From: JACMLC01 sp963817025
Lineage (GTDB): Bacteria; Acidobacteriota; Blastocatellia; Pyrinomonadales; Pyrinomonadaceae
Assembly (NCBI GenBank): GCA_963817025.1
Contig: CAWFML010000005.1
Location: 1,364,001 to 1,428,000 of the forward strand
Direction: 5' to 3'
Length of the DNA: 64,000 bases
Shown here: positions 1 to 8,502 of the stretch, in pieces
Position numbering within the stretch: position 1 is the first letter of the stretch
How the letters are laid out: each line of letters opens with the position of its first letter
The notes under the pieces: model-generated
The model's input: the letters and a program-made list of their open reading frames with translations, nothing else
Told to the model about the DNA's origin: nothing
The model's database searches: none
Position numbers and translations under genes: made by a program

Positions 1-26
1 TCTGCACGGCGCATCACTTACAAGAG

Positions 27-854
27 TTAATCGACATTGTTTTTGAAATAGTCGGCAATGGCGCGGGCCAGCGCAGGGGTTGTGTATTCGTGCGGCTGGA
101 TGGTGGTTTGCAGTCCGTAGTGGGTTGCGGCGCTGGCCGTGATGTCGCCGATGCAGGCGATGGTGACGCCCGCAAGCAGTTGAGAGAGGTCTGTCGTGTC
201 GAAGAGTTGTGCGAAGTTTTTGACTGTCGAGGAGCTTGTGAAAGTGATGCAATCAATCGCCCCGCCTTTCAGGAGGGCTGCGACGCGCCCTAGCTCGGAA
301 GCCTCCGGCTTGACTGTGCGATAGGCAGGCACGACATCCACACGCGCGCCCGCCTCTTCCAGCGCACGCGGCAAATAGTCGCGCGCCGCAGCCGCCCGCG
401 GGATCAGAAAGTTAAGAGTCTCAAAACCTTCGTCGCCTCCCAGATAATCACGCAGGGCTGCAAAAACGCCCTCGGCTTTGAATTGTTCGGGCAGGACATC
501 AACATGAACCCGCGCGTCGCGCAACCGCGTGGCCGTCGCTTCGCCAATCGCACAGACGCGCAATTCATCAAGCTCATCTGTTTCATGCCCGCGCTCGGCC
601 AGACGGCGCAGGAAATAGCTCACACCATTAACGCTCGTGAAAATCAGCCAGTCGTAGCCGTATAGATTATCAATCGCTTCATCAAGCGGCTCGTAACTCT
701 CCGGCGCGACGATTTGAATAGTCGGGCAAGAGATGACACGCGCGCCATATCCTTCAAGCCGCGCGGCGAACTCATGAGCCTGCGCGCGTGCGCGTGTGAT
801 GACGATGATGCGGCCCGCGAGTGATTGGTCTGAACTGCCGGTTTGACCTGACAT
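27..854 (-). CDS. hemD: Uroporphyrinogen-III synthase
   Basis: This 275-residue protein should cyclise and invert ring D of hydroxymethylbilane to give uroporphyrinogen III in the cytoplasm. The two-lobed HemD pattern is visible: an N-terminal IIVITRARAQAHEFAARL segment, a FTSVNGVSYFL segment near residue 73, and a C-terminal FTSSSTVKNF segment near residue 205 followed by IACIGDITASAA. Length is normal for the family. It lies downstream of hemA and hemC on the same strand, separated from hemC by 138 bases that hold a long hairpin, so it may be expressed less strongly than, or separately from, hemAC. HemD sequences are poorly conserved, but context and motifs agree. Confidence 0.93.
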   Translation of the reverse strand: MSGQTGSSDQSLAGRIIVITRARAQAHEFAARLEGYGARVISCPTIQIVAPESYEPLDEAIDNLYGYDWLIFTSVNGVSYFLRRLAERGHETDELDELRVCAIGEATATRLRDARVHVDVLPEQFKAEGVFAALRDYLGGDEGFETLNFLIPRAAAARDYLPRALEEAGARVDVVPAYRTVKPEASELGRVAALLKGGAIDCITFTSSSTVKNFAQLFDTTDLSQLLAGVTIACIGDITASAATHYGLQTTIQPHEYTTPALARAIADYFKNNVD

Positions 855-868
855 GATTAAAACATCTC

Positions 869-988
869 GCGCAAAGGCGGAAAGAAGTTCAGGGAGTGTC
901 TGGAGTTCAGAGAGTGCGGAAAGATGTGAACTTATCTCTTAACTCTCTAAACTTTACGAACTCTATCAACTCTTTACTTCTTTGCGTG
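869..988. repeat. Intergenic hairpin, AGAGAGTTCAGAGAGT theme
   Basis: A purine-rich left arm (about 869-930) made of GGAGTTCAGAGAGTG-like words is followed by a pyrimidine-rich right arm (about 932-987) reading AACTCTCTAAACTTT and similar. The outermost pair is CGCAAAGG against CTTTGCG. It separates hemC from hemD. The same theme returns at 7819-7918. Confidence 0.75.
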
Positions 989-992
989 AAGA

Positions 993-1937
993 TTAACTTT
1001 CCGTTACTGATTCCTTGAGCAGGGAATTCACCCCTCTCTGAAGAAGCCGTTCGGCCAGCAGCTTGCCTGATCGAGCTGCCTCTTCAATCAGGCCGTCAAT
1101 CGTCTCGCGTATGAGTCGCTCGCCATTGACGCTCGCAACCAGGCCGTCAAGCCGCAGACTCTCACCGGAGACGAAGGCATGTCCGGCAATCGGCAGTTGG
1201 CAGCCGCCGCCCAATTCACGAAGCAGCGAGCGTTCGGCTGTGCAGGCCGCACGCGTCGGCGCGTGGTCCAGAATCGCAACGAGTGAGAGCGTTTCTTCAT
1301 CGCCCGCGCGCGTCTCTATGCCGAGCGCGCCCTGCCCTACGGCTGGCAGCATCTCTTCCGGCTCAATCGCGGCGCTGATGCGCTCTGCCAGACCGAGCCT
1401 GCGAAGTCCGGCAGAGGCCAGTATCGCCGCGTCATACCATCCCGCGTCAACCTTTCGCAAACGCGTGTCAACATTGCCACGCAAATCTTTGATTTGGAGA
1501 TCGGGCCGCAAGTGCTTCAACTGGGCCAACCGGCGCGGGCTGGACGTGCCGACTACCGCTCCGGCTGGAAGCGTAGACAGGGAATGTGTTCCGGCTGTCG
1601 CATGAGCGGGAAGCACCAGCGCATCACGCGCATCTTCGCGTTCGGTGATGGCCGCAATCGTCAGGTTTTCCGGCAGAATTGTCGGGAGGTCTTTCAGGGA
1701 ATGGACTGCAAGGTCTATGCGCCCGTCAAGAAGGGCTTCTTCAAGCTCTTTGGTAAACACGCCTTTGCCGCCGATGACCGCGAGCGACACATCCTTCAAG
1801 ACATCGCCGGAGGTCTTGATGATCTCGATGTGGACTGTGAGCTGCGTGTGCCATGCTTCAAGTGCGGTCTTGACCCACGCTGCCTGCCAGAGCGCGAGAC
1901 GTGAGCCGCGCGAGCCGATGATGAGACTGGGCTTCAT
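993..1937 (-). CDS. hemC: Porphobilinogen deaminase (hydroxymethylbilane synthase)
   Basis: The 314-residue enzyme polymerises four porphobilinogens to hydroxymethylbilane. It opens with IIGSRGSRLALWQA, carries the substrate-binding AVHSLKDLP near residue 78 and GTSSPRR near residue 130, and has the ELGGGCQLPIAGHA motif whose Cys246 anchors the dipyrromethane cofactor. Its ATG overlaps the hemA stop by four bases (ATGA), which suggests translational coupling. Length and motifs are those of a functional enzyme. Confidence 0.97.
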   Translation of the reverse strand: MKPSLIIGSRGSRLALWQAAWVKTALEAWHTQLTVHIEIIKTSGDVLKDVSLAVIGGKGVFTKELEEALLDGRIDLAVHSLKDLPTILPENLTIAAITEREDARDALVLPAHATAGTHSLSTLPAGAVVGTSSPRRLAQLKHLRPDLQIKDLRGNVDTRLRKVDAGWYDAAILASAGLRRLGLAERISAAIEPEEMLPAVGQGALGIETRAGDEETLSLVAILDHAPTRAACTAERSLLRELGGGCQLPIAGHAFVSGESLRLDGLVASVNGERLIRETIDGLIEEAARSGKLLAERLLQRGVNSLLKESVTES

Positions 1938-3214
1938 TCTTCTGTCGGCTCTTCCGCATCGAAGAGGTCGCGCCAGACGCGCACATTCTCTTCATCACCC
2001 ATGCCGTAAGAGCGGCGCATGCGATGCATCACGGGATGAGAAATCTTGTTGACGGTTGAGATGAGCAGCGATTCGATGGCGCGTTCCTGTTCGGGCGTGA
2101 GCTGGCCCAGACGATTGCGCTGGCGCGCGAGTTCAGCGCGTGCGATGTCCTGCATCTTTTGCCTGAGCGCGCCGATCTGCGGGCCTATGTCGAGCGCGCG
2201 GAGGGCTTGCTGAAACTGCATCAACTCCGATTCGACGATCAACTCTGCGCGCTCCGCCTCGCGCTCGCGCTCGCGTATGTTCGAGGTGATGACGGCTTCG
2301 AGGTCGTCTATGTCAAAGACGAAGAGATTGTTCAGCTCTCCGATGGCCGGGTCAATATTGCGCGGCACGCTGATGTCTATAAAGAACGAAGGGCGTCTCC
2401 TTCTTTTCACCAGAGCCTCACTCACCATCCGCCGCGTGATGACATATTCTTTCGCGCCGGTCGAACAGATAACGATGTCGGCCTGAGACAAAAATTCTGG
2501 CAAGCGGTCGATGGCAATCGCTTCTCCCTTAAACTCTGCCGCCAGCTTGCGGGCCGTTTCGGTCGTCCGGTTGGCGACGAGCAGCCGCGTTGCCCCTGCG
2601 TTGATGAGATGACGCGCGGCCAATTCCGCCATCTCGCCCGCGCCGACCAGCAGCACCGTCGAGTCTTTCAGCGACCCGAAAATCTTCCGTCCCAACTCGA
2701 CGGCCATGTAGCTGATGGAGACTGCGTTTGAGGCGATGCCGGTCTCGTTGCGGACGCGTTTGGCGACATGAAAGGCGTGGTGGACAAGGCGATTGAGCAC
2801 GCGACCGGCAGTTCCCGCTTCGACCGCCAGAGAATAAGCGCGCCGCACCTGTCCCAGCACCTGCGCCTCGCCGACCACCATCGCGTCCAGCGAAGACGCC
2901 ACACGGAAGACATGGCGCACGGCCTCGTCGCCCGCGCGTGTGTAGAGATGTTTGTCGAAATCTTGTTGCGGGATAGCACGCGCGGAGCTTAAAAACTTTG
3001 TGAGGTGTGACGCTGCCTCTGCTTCGCGTCCCTGTCCCATCTCTGTCAGGACTTCGACGCGGTTACAGGTCGAAACAATCAAGCCCTCGCGCACCGTCTC
3101 GCCGTCAACCAGCGAGCGCAGGCTGGTAGCGCACACGTCATCTGTAAACGCTAGGCGCTCGCGCACGGCCACCGGCGCGGTTTTATGATTGAGTCCGACG
3201 AGAACGATTGACAT
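1934..3214 (-). CDS. hemA: Glutamyl-tRNA reductase
   Basis: This enzyme reduces glutamyl-tRNA to glutamate-1-semialdehyde, the first committed step of the C5 tetrapyrrole route. The N-terminus reads VGLNHKTAPVAVRERLAF, and the catalytic cysteine is in IVSTCNRVEV (Cys50 from the chosen ATG). The NADP-binding VLLVGAGEMAELAARHL segment and a C-terminal helical dimerisation region follow. A TTG five codons upstream (3229) is possible, but the ATG at 3214 matches the family start better; neither has a clear Shine-Dalgarno. The neighbouring hemX-like gene and the overlapping hemC indicate a hem operon. Confidence 0.96.
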   Translation of the reverse strand: MSIVLVGLNHKTAPVAVRERLAFTDDVCATSLRSLVDGETVREGLIVSTCNRVEVLTEMGQGREAEAASHLTKFLSSARAIPQQDFDKHLYTRAGDEAVRHVFRVASSLDAMVVGEAQVLGQVRRAYSLAVEAGTAGRVLNRLVHHAFHVAKRVRNETGIASNAVSISYMAVELGRKIFGSLKDSTVLLVGAGEMAELAARHLINAGATRLLVANRTTETARKLAAEFKGEAIAIDRLPEFLSQADIVICSTGAKEYVITRRMVSEALVKRRRRPSFFIDISVPRNIDPAIGELNNLFVFDIDDLEAVITSNIREREREAERAELIVESELMQFQQALRALDIGPQIGALRQKMQDIARAELARQRNRLGQLTPEQERAIESLLISTVNKISHPVMHRMRRSYGMGDEENVRVWRDLFDAEEPTEE

Positions 3215-3350
3215 ATGTGTGGCGGTCAATTTACTGCAAAAGAATTTGCCAGCTCGCTGCGTCCCGGCTTGTCAACATGAATACGCATCTTTGACTTCTT
3301 TTGGATTCGCAGCCGCACCAGAGCTTTGACGCTGTGAACAACAGTTTAGT

Positions 3351-4172
3351 TTAACCAAAATCATGATAACCGCCCAGCAGCCGCGCGACGACAAAGGTGC
3401 AGAGCACGAGCGCGAAACCTGCCACGCCGAGCCATGCTGCCCTGCGCCCGCGCCATTGCGCCGTCGAGCGATAAAATATCAGGCCGAGATAGAGCAGCCA
3501 CGTCAGGGCCGCAAAAATCTCTTTCGGGTCATTATGCCAGAGCCGCCCGTCGCGCGAAGATGACCAGACCATCCCGGCCAGCAGGCCGAGCGTCAGCAAG
3601 GTGAAGCCTATACCCGACGCGCCGGTCGCAATCTCGTTGACCGTCGTCAGCGACGGCAGGCGGTGAAAGATCGCGCTAAAGGTTTTCAATTTCAGCTCGC
3701 GCTCTTGTAAGAGATACATCACGCTCGCCGCAAAGACGACGAAGAAAGAAGCGTAAGCGAAGATCAGCAGCGTCGTATGCACAGGGAAGAGCCATGATGC
3801 TCCTGCTCCGACCGTGACGACTCCCGTCGTCGGATTCTCACGCGTGACGCTTGCCATAAAAGTCAGGACTGCGATGAGCGGTAAAGTAAAGCTGCCGAGA
3901 GCGAGCAGCGTGCGATAACGATAGAGCGTCAGCCCGTAGGTCGCAACCAGCGTCCACGCCAGAAAGGAGAGCGTCTCGCGGATGCCGAAGAGCGGGTAAC
4001 GCCCGTCCTGCGCCCAGTCAATGATGAGCGAGGTCGTATGCAGCGCAAAGCCTATGGCGAGCGCGACAAGCGAGACGCGCTCCAGCGTGCGGCGTTTATT
4101 AACAAACGCCAGAATGGCATGTATCGCCGCGACAACATACGCCGCCAGAACAGAGAGCAACAGGGATTTCAT
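3351..4172 (-). CDS. HemX/CcsA-like cytochrome c assembly membrane protein
   Basis: A polytopic membrane protein of 273 residues with about eight hydrophobic segments, related to the CcsA/ResC/HemX group. The WSSSRDGRLWHNDPKEIFAA stretch is a degenerate form of the tryptophan-rich WWD haem-handling motif. In Bacillus-type operons HemX sits beside hemA and affects glutamyl-tRNA reductase levels, and the same adjacency here favours HemX over a dedicated cytochrome c ligase. The open frame continues upstream to 4304, but that extension is translated hairpin repeat, so I start at MKSLLLSVLAAYVV (4172). Confidence 0.82.
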   Translation of the reverse strand: MKSLLLSVLAAYVVAAIHAILAFVNKRRTLERVSLVALAIGFALHTTSLIIDWAQDGRYPLFGIRETLSFLAWTLVATYGLTLYRYRTLLALGSFTLPLIAVLTFMASVTRENPTTGVVTVGAGASWLFPVHTTLLIFAYASFFVVFAASVMYLLQERELKLKTFSAIFHRLPSLTTVNEIATGASGIGFTLLTLGLLAGMVWSSSRDGRLWHNDPKEIFAALTWLLYLGLIFYRSTAQWRGRRAAWLGVAGFALVLCTFVVARLLGGYHDFG

Positions 4173-4264
4173 GGTTTGCGAAAAAACAGGTCTGCGCGAG
4201 ACGTATTGTAATTGATGAAAGAAAAATGCAGCAAGCTTGCCTTGAACAAAAGCAAAGAAAATTT

Positions 4265-4370
4265 CCCGCAAAGACGCAAAGGAAGACGCCAAGAAAGCTA
4301 TCAAGATAAATCAAAGCTCAACTACTTAGCGACTTGTCTTCTTTGCGCCTTTGCGCCTTTGCGGGAGACG
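4265..4370. repeat. Intergenic hairpin, CGCAAAGG theme
   Basis: The left arm (4265-4296) reads CCCGCAAAGACGCAAAGG and the right arm (4334-4370) reads CTTTGCGCCTTTGCGGG with an extra unit. The loop is about 37 bases. It lies between the divergent hemX-like gene and acyl-CoA dehydrogenase gene. Translation of the arm creates a false N-terminal extension on the hemX-like frame. Confidence 0.8.
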
Positions 4371-4442
4371 TTTTCCTTCTTGTGCTTGTTCATAAGACAA
4401 AGCCTGTGCTAGTTTCAAGCGAAAAGGGAGGGGCAATTCAAA

Positions 4443-5591
4443 GTGGATTTCGAGCTTTCCGAAGAACAGCGGATGGTGCAGGCGTCTGTGCGCGAATTTG
4501 TGGCGGGTGAAATCGCTCCGCGCGCCAAAGAGTATGACGAGCACGCGCGGTTTCCGCATGAGCAGATAAAGGGGCTGGCGGAGCTTGGGCTGCTGGGGAT
4601 GATTATCCCGGAAGAATGGGGCGGCGCGGGCTTCGACACCATCGCGTATGCAGTCGCCCTCGAAGAGATTGCACGCGCGGATGCTTCTGTCTGCGTCATC
4701 GTCGGCGTCACCAATTCCGTCTGTTGTTATCCGATCTTGAGTTTCGGCACGGACGAGCAGAAACGAAAATATTTAACGCCGCTCGCGCGCGGAGAAAAGC
4801 TCGGCGCGTTCTGTCTCTCAGAGCCGCAGGCAGGCTCCGATGCGACGAATCTCAAGACGCGCGCCGTGCGAGACGGCGATTCCTATATCATCAACGGCAC
4901 GAAATCATGGGTCACCAGCGGCGGCATCGCAGATGTGTATATCGTGATGGCCGTGACAGACCGCGAGGCAGGGAAAAACAGCGTCACCGCCTTTATCGTG
5001 GATAAGGAATCAGAGGGGCTGACGGTTTCAGGCATCGAGCACAAGATGGGCCAGCGCGCTTCGCAAACTGCCGAGATGAATTTCGCGGAGGTGCGCGTCC
5101 CCGCAGAGAATGTGCTGGGCGGCGAAGGCAACGGCCTGCGTGTGGCTTTCAACAGTCTGGATAACGGGCGCATAGGCATCGGCGCGCTTTCCACTGGCAT
5201 CGCTCAGGGCGCGCTCGACGAGTCTCTGAAATATGCTAAAGAGCGACAGGCGTTCGGCCAGCCCATCTCGGAATTTCAAGCCATTCAATTCAAGCTCTCG
5301 GACATGGCGATGACGACGGATGCCGCGCGCCTGCTCACGCTCCGCGCCGCCGCTTTGAAGGACGAGGGGCATAGACAGACAGGCTACTATGCCGCGATGG
5401 CTAAGCTTTTCGCTTCCGAGACGGCTAATAAAGTCTGCGCCGAAGCGGTGCAGATACATGGCGGCAATGGCTACTCGCGCGATTATCCGGTCGAACGCAT
5501 GTACCGCGACGCGCGCGTCACAACTATCTATGAAGGCACAAGCGAGATTCAGCGCATCGTTATCTCAAGAGGAATTTTAAAGCAAGGATGA
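4443..5591 (+). CDS. Acyl-CoA dehydrogenase
   Basis: A 382-residue flavoenzyme that introduces the alpha-beta double bond into an acyl-CoA and passes electrons to electron-transfer flavoprotein. The start is GTG at 4443 with a strong AGGGAGGGG upstream. The FAD/substrate segments FCLSEPQAGSDATNLKT and YIINGTKSWVTSGG are present, as is the C-terminal IYEGTSEIQR with catalytic Glu364. The overall pattern resembles short/medium-chain (butyryl-CoA type) dehydrogenases, but the chain-length preference cannot be read off. The stop codon lies inside the left arm of the downstream hairpin. Confidence 0.95.
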   Translation: MDFELSEEQRMVQASVREFVAGEIAPRAKEYDEHARFPHEQIKGLAELGLLGMIIPEEWGGAGFDTIAYAVALEEIARADASVCVIVGVTNSVCCYPILSFGTDEQKRKYLTPLARGEKLGAFCLSEPQAGSDATNLKTRAVRDGDSYIINGTKSWVTSGGIADVYIVMAVTDREAGKNSVTAFIVDKESEGLTVSGIEHKMGQRASQTAEMNFAEVRVPAENVLGGEGNGLRVAFNSLDNGRIGIGALSTGIAQGALDESLKYAKERQAFGQPISEFQAIQFKLSDMAMTTDAARLLTLRAAALKDEGHRQTGYYAAMAKLFASETANKVCAEAVQIHGGNGYSRDYPVERMYRDARVTTIYEGTSEIQRIVISRGILKQG

Positions 5592-5692
5592 AGGCGGAAG
5601 GATGAAGGATGAAAAGAGTGCTACTGAAAATGAGTGACTCAAGTTTAAATAGCATGCCTTTCATCCTTCCGCCTTCCGCCTTCATCCTTGCT
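5579..5692. repeat. Intergenic hairpin, GGATGAAGGCGGAAGG theme
   Basis: Left arm 5579-5616 (purine-rich GATGAAGGCGGAAGGATG words) and right arm 5660-5692 (CATCCTTCCGCCTTCC words). The last codons and stop of the acyl-CoA dehydrogenase are part of the left arm, and a spurious TTG start for the next gene lies in the right arm. A GCATGC palindrome lies in the loop. Confidence 0.8.
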
Positions 5693-5699
5693 CTTCATT

Positions 5700-6281
5700 A
5701 TGCCTGACAGACAAGAAGCCTTGCAGTTGTTGCACGAATACACGAAGGGCGACAGCCTGCGTAAGCATGCGCTGGCGGTCGAGGCCGCGATGCGCGCCTG
5801 CGTCGAGCGTTACGGCGGGCCGGATGAGGATGTGGAAGAGTGGGGCATCGTCGGGCTGTTACATGATTTCGATTACGAGATGTTTCCAGACCCGGAGGGC
5901 GGGCATCCGTTCAAAGGCGCGAACATTCTTTGCGGGCGAGGCTATACGGATCGCATCATCCGCGCGATTATGGGCCATGCGCGCTACACGGGCGTGCCGC
6001 GCGATACGTTGATGGCGCGTGCGCTTTTTGCGACAGACGAGTTGTGCGGGTTTCTGGTCGCCTGTGCGCTGGTGCGTCCCTCGCGCAGTCTTGATGACAT
6101 GGAAGTCTCATCCGTCAAGAAAAAACTGAAGGACAAAGCCTTTGCGCGCTCGGTCAATCGTGAGGACATACATCAGGGCGTTGCAGAGTTAGATGTCGGG
6201 TTGGATGAGCACATACGCTTTGTGATAGACGCCCTGCGGCCTGTGCAGCAGGAGATCGGATTAAACAGAGTCGAAGAGTGA
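5700..6281 (+). CDS. HD-domain phosphohydrolase
   Basis: A 193-residue HD-superfamily protein, probably a metal-dependent phosphohydrolase on a nucleotide or related substrate. His23 in SLRKHALAVEAAM, the HD pair His55-Asp56 in GLLHDFDYE, a later His in IMGHARY and the ATDELCGF Asp are spaced as in small HDIG proteins. The start is ATG at 5700; an in-frame TTG at 5688 lies in the hairpin arm and is disfavoured. The 3' end overlaps the convergent gene at 6261-6668 by 21 bases. The substrate is unknown. Confidence 0.85.
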   Translation: MPDRQEALQLLHEYTKGDSLRKHALAVEAAMRACVERYGGPDEDVEEWGIVGLLHDFDYEMFPDPEGGHPFKGANILCGRGYTDRIIRAIMGHARYTGVPRDTLMARALFATDELCGFLVACALVRPSRSLDDMEVSSVKKKLKDKAFARSVNREDIHQGVAELDVGLDEHIRFVIDALRPVQQEIGLNRVEE

Positions 6282-6668
6282 GTTTGCTTGCGAGAGCGCG
6301 AGCGGCTCAAGTATGCTGCCGGAACGAAAAGCGATTTTGACGGGTTGCGGCGTCGGCGGTTGCGGCTGCTCCTTTTTTCTCAACAGCATCATGCTGACAA
6401 AGAAGAGCGTCAGTAGCAAGATGGCCGAGAGCAGCACGGTCGCCATCGCTTGCAACTTGCGCCGCCGCGCCGTATGGCGATAGACGAAGATGCCTGCGAC
6501 GATGACGATGGCAACGGGAATAATCAGCGGGCTGAGCGCGATGAGGTCGATCGAGTTTGGCTCAAGACGCGATGCCGTGCCTGACAAAAAGAGAATGATG
6601 GCGATGGCTGCTCCTGAGCCGACGATGCTGGCAATTAAAGAGACAATGAGAAGTAGCTTCCAGCGCAT
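6261..6668 (-). CDS. Small hypothetical membrane protein
   Basis: A 135-residue protein with three predicted membrane segments (about 5-28, 42-63 and 75-97). Basic RHTARRRK follows the second segment, and a Pro/Gln-rich stretch (KKEQPQPPTPQP) follows the third. No family is recognised. It is convergent with, and overlaps, the HD-domain gene by 21 bases, and it appears to be transcribed alone. Confidence 0.6.
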   Translation of the reverse strand: MRWKLLLIVSLIASIVGSGAAIAIILFLSGTASRLEPNSIDLIALSPLIIPVAIVIVAGIFVYRHTARRRKLQAMATVLLSAILLLTLFFVSMMLLRKKEQPQPPTPQPVKIAFRSGSILEPLALSQANSLFDSV

Positions 6669-6810
6669 CCGGCTTCAATCCTTAAAGCATCGCTCCGTTG
6701 AATCTTGTGGGAAAATTATTTGCAATCGTTAGACAAGACCGCCTGAGATCGCAGCCAAGCATAGCACAAGAGCCGTGATTGACGAGAATAACGAGGGAGG
6801 TAGGACAACA

Positions 6811-6887
6811 GTGACAAGCGACGGGTGACAGTTGATAACAAGAAAGCTGCTTTAATCTTGTCACACATCATTCATCGCTTATCACTG
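6811..6887. repeat. Intergenic hairpin, GTGACAAGTGACGAG theme
   Basis: Left arm 6811-6843 (GTGACAAGCGACGGGTGACA, then GATAACAAG) and a less regular right arm 6856-6887 (CTTGTCACACATC, then GCTTATCAC). It lies between the divergent small membrane protein gene and the proline dehydrogenase gene, ending only eight bases before the latter's ATG. The same theme returns at 15126, 42868 and 61342. Confidence 0.7.
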
Positions 6888-6894
6888 CTAAAAA

Positions 6895-7815
6895 ATGGTT
6901 ACGAGAAGCGCACTCTTATTTCTGGCGCGGCAGGAAGGGCTGAAGGATTTCGCGGCGCGCTTTAGCCTTTTCAAAAAAATGACGACGCGTTTTGTCGCGG
7001 GCGAAGACATAGAAGAAGCCACCAATGCTATCCGCGAACTCAACGCGCATGATTGCACAGCCTCTTTCGATCATCTCAACGAATCGGTTTCCAGCGTCGC
7101 AGAGACAGCGGAAGAAGTGCGCGAATACCTGCGTATCCTTGCGCGCATAGACGAGACGGGCATTCGCTCAAACGTCTCCATCAAGCTCACGCAGTTCGGT
7201 CTGGGGCTTGACCCGGAGCTGGCCTATAAGAACGCGCGCACTGTCGTGGCAGAGGCTGCGCGGCGCGGCAAGTTTGTCCGCGTGGACATGGAGCAGTCTG
7301 CCGTCACGCAGGTGACGATAGATATTTTCAAACGCCTCCGCGCAGAGTTCGGGCTGAATGATGTAGGCATCGTGCTGCAATCATACCTGCGGCGCACATA
7401 CGATGACGCGCAGGAGCTTTTAAAAATCCCAGCGCGGATACGCATCTGCAAGGGAGCTTATAACGAGCCGCCCGAAGTCGCTTTCCCCGACAAAAAGGAC
7501 GTGGATGAAAATTACGTGCGTGTCATGAAACTGCTGCTTTCGTCCGGCACTTATCATGGCATTGCGACGCACGACCCGAACATGATTAACGCGACCATAC
7601 GTCATGCGCGCGATAACGGCATCGGCAAAGAGACTTTCGAGTTTCAAATGCTCTACGGCGTGCGGCGCGATTTGCAGTTAAAGCTGGCGCGCGACGGATA
7701 CAACATGCGCGTCTATGTGCCCTACGGCAAGCATTGGTATCCATACTTTATGCGGCGGCTGGCCGAGCGTCCCGCTAACGTCTGGTTCGTGCTCAAGAAT
7801 ATGTTCAAGGGATAG
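6895..7815 (+). CDS. Proline dehydrogenase
   Basis: A 306-residue stand-alone FAD-dependent proline dehydrogenase that oxidises proline to pyrroline-5-carboxylate. The short length matches monofunctional PRODH (the Thermus type is about 300 residues) rather than bifunctional PutA. Diagnostic segments are SIKLTQFGL, QSYLRRTYDD, RICKGAYNEP (proline/FAD site) and the C-terminal VYVPYGKHWYPYFMRRLAERPANV with the family's arginine pair. The partner P5C dehydrogenase is not in the window. There is no obvious Shine-Dalgarno, because the hairpin ends immediately upstream. Confidence 0.94.
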   Translation: MVTRSALLFLARQEGLKDFAARFSLFKKMTTRFVAGEDIEEATNAIRELNAHDCTASFDHLNESVSSVAETAEEVREYLRILARIDETGIRSNVSIKLTQFGLGLDPELAYKNARTVVAEAARRGKFVRVDMEQSAVTQVTIDIFKRLRAEFGLNDVGIVLQSYLRRTYDDAQELLKIPARIRICKGAYNEPPEVAFPDKKDVDENYVRVMKLLLSSGTYHGIATHDPNMINATIRHARDNGIGKETFEFQMLYGVRRDLQLKLARDGYNMRVYVPYGKHWYPYFMRRLAERPANVWFVLKNMFKG

Positions 7816-7818
7816 AAG

Positions 7819-7918
7819 AGTAGAGAGTTCAGAGAGTTTGGAGAGTGTAGAGAGTTAAAAGATAAGTTCAACTCTTTCCGCACGCTCTCAACTCTACAAA
7901 CTCTATAAACTCCAAACT
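7819..7918. repeat. Intergenic hairpin, AGAGAGTTCAGAGAGT theme
   Basis: Left arm 7819-7867 (AGAGAGTTCAGAGAGTTTG words), right arm 7868-7918 (CTCAACTCTACAAACTCT words), with almost no loop. It fills the gap between proline dehydrogenase and nfeD. Same theme as 869-988. Confidence 0.8.
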
Positions 7919-7927
7919 TAAAAACCG

Positions 7928-8431
7928 ATGAGCGGATACGAGTGGATAGTCTGGATGGTGCTGGGCGTGATTTTAATCATCGCCGAAGTTTTCACGTCCG
8001 GTTTTGTGCTGCTGTGGTTCGGGATTGCCGCGCTGGCGGCAGCGCTGGCAGGGATGGCCGGACTCGGCATCCCCTTTCAGTTTCTGATTTTCCTGCTCGT
8101 CTCGGTCGGCCTCACCGCAGCCTCGCGCACAATCTTCGTCAACTACTTTTCGCAGGAGAGAAGCGGCAGCGATTTGAAGAGCGGAGTTGACGGCTTGCCG
8201 GGGAAAATCGGCACGGTCGTTTCATCGAGCAATGGCGCGCTCAACGAAGGAGCGGTCAAGGTTTTCGGCTCGACGTGGACGGCCTTTCCGTCAGAAGGCG
8301 AAGAGCCTCTGGAAGCAGGCGACCGCGTCGAGGTCGAGCGCGTGCAAGGCTCATCCATTTACGTGCGCCGCGTAGACCACCAGACGGGCTGGCGCGGCAA
8401 AGCTCTACCTGAAAGCAAAGAGCAAGGGTGA
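7928..8431 (+). CDS. NfeD-family membrane protein
   Basis: A 167-residue short NfeD-type protein. Residues 7-80 carry three to four hydrophobic segments, including the EVFTSGFVLLWFGIAALAAAL signature, and residues 95-155 form the OB-fold domain with GLPGKIGTVVSS and GDRVEVERVQGSSIYVRRV. Short NfeD proteins usually partner stomatin-like (SPFH) proteins, but none is adjacent here, so the partner may lie elsewhere. Confidence 0.88.
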   Translation: MSGYEWIVWMVLGVILIIAEVFTSGFVLLWFGIAALAAALAGMAGLGIPFQFLIFLLVSVGLTAASRTIFVNYFSQERSGSDLKSGVDGLPGKIGTVVSSSNGALNEGAVKVFGSTWTAFPSEGEEPLEAGDRVEVERVQGSSIYVRRVDHQTGWRGKALPESKEQG

Positions 8432-8499
8432 AGGGTATCGGGAATAGGGTGTAGTGAAAACAGATTGCTTTTCCGACACCCTATCCCCGATACCCTTTT
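8432..8499. repeat. Intergenic hairpin, GGATAGGGTGTCGGG theme
   Basis: Left arm 8432-8455 (GGTATCGGGAATAGGGTG) begins directly after the nfeD stop, and right arm 8474-8499 (CACCCTATCCCCGATACCC) ends four bases before the stop of the convergent CHAT fragment. It could act as a bidirectional terminator. Confidence 0.8.
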
Positions 8500-8502
8500 T
8501 CT

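Noticed and set aside
4172..4304. N-terminal extension of the hemX-like protein
   Set aside because: The extra residues are translation of the hairpin repeat, and the family-like start is at 4172.
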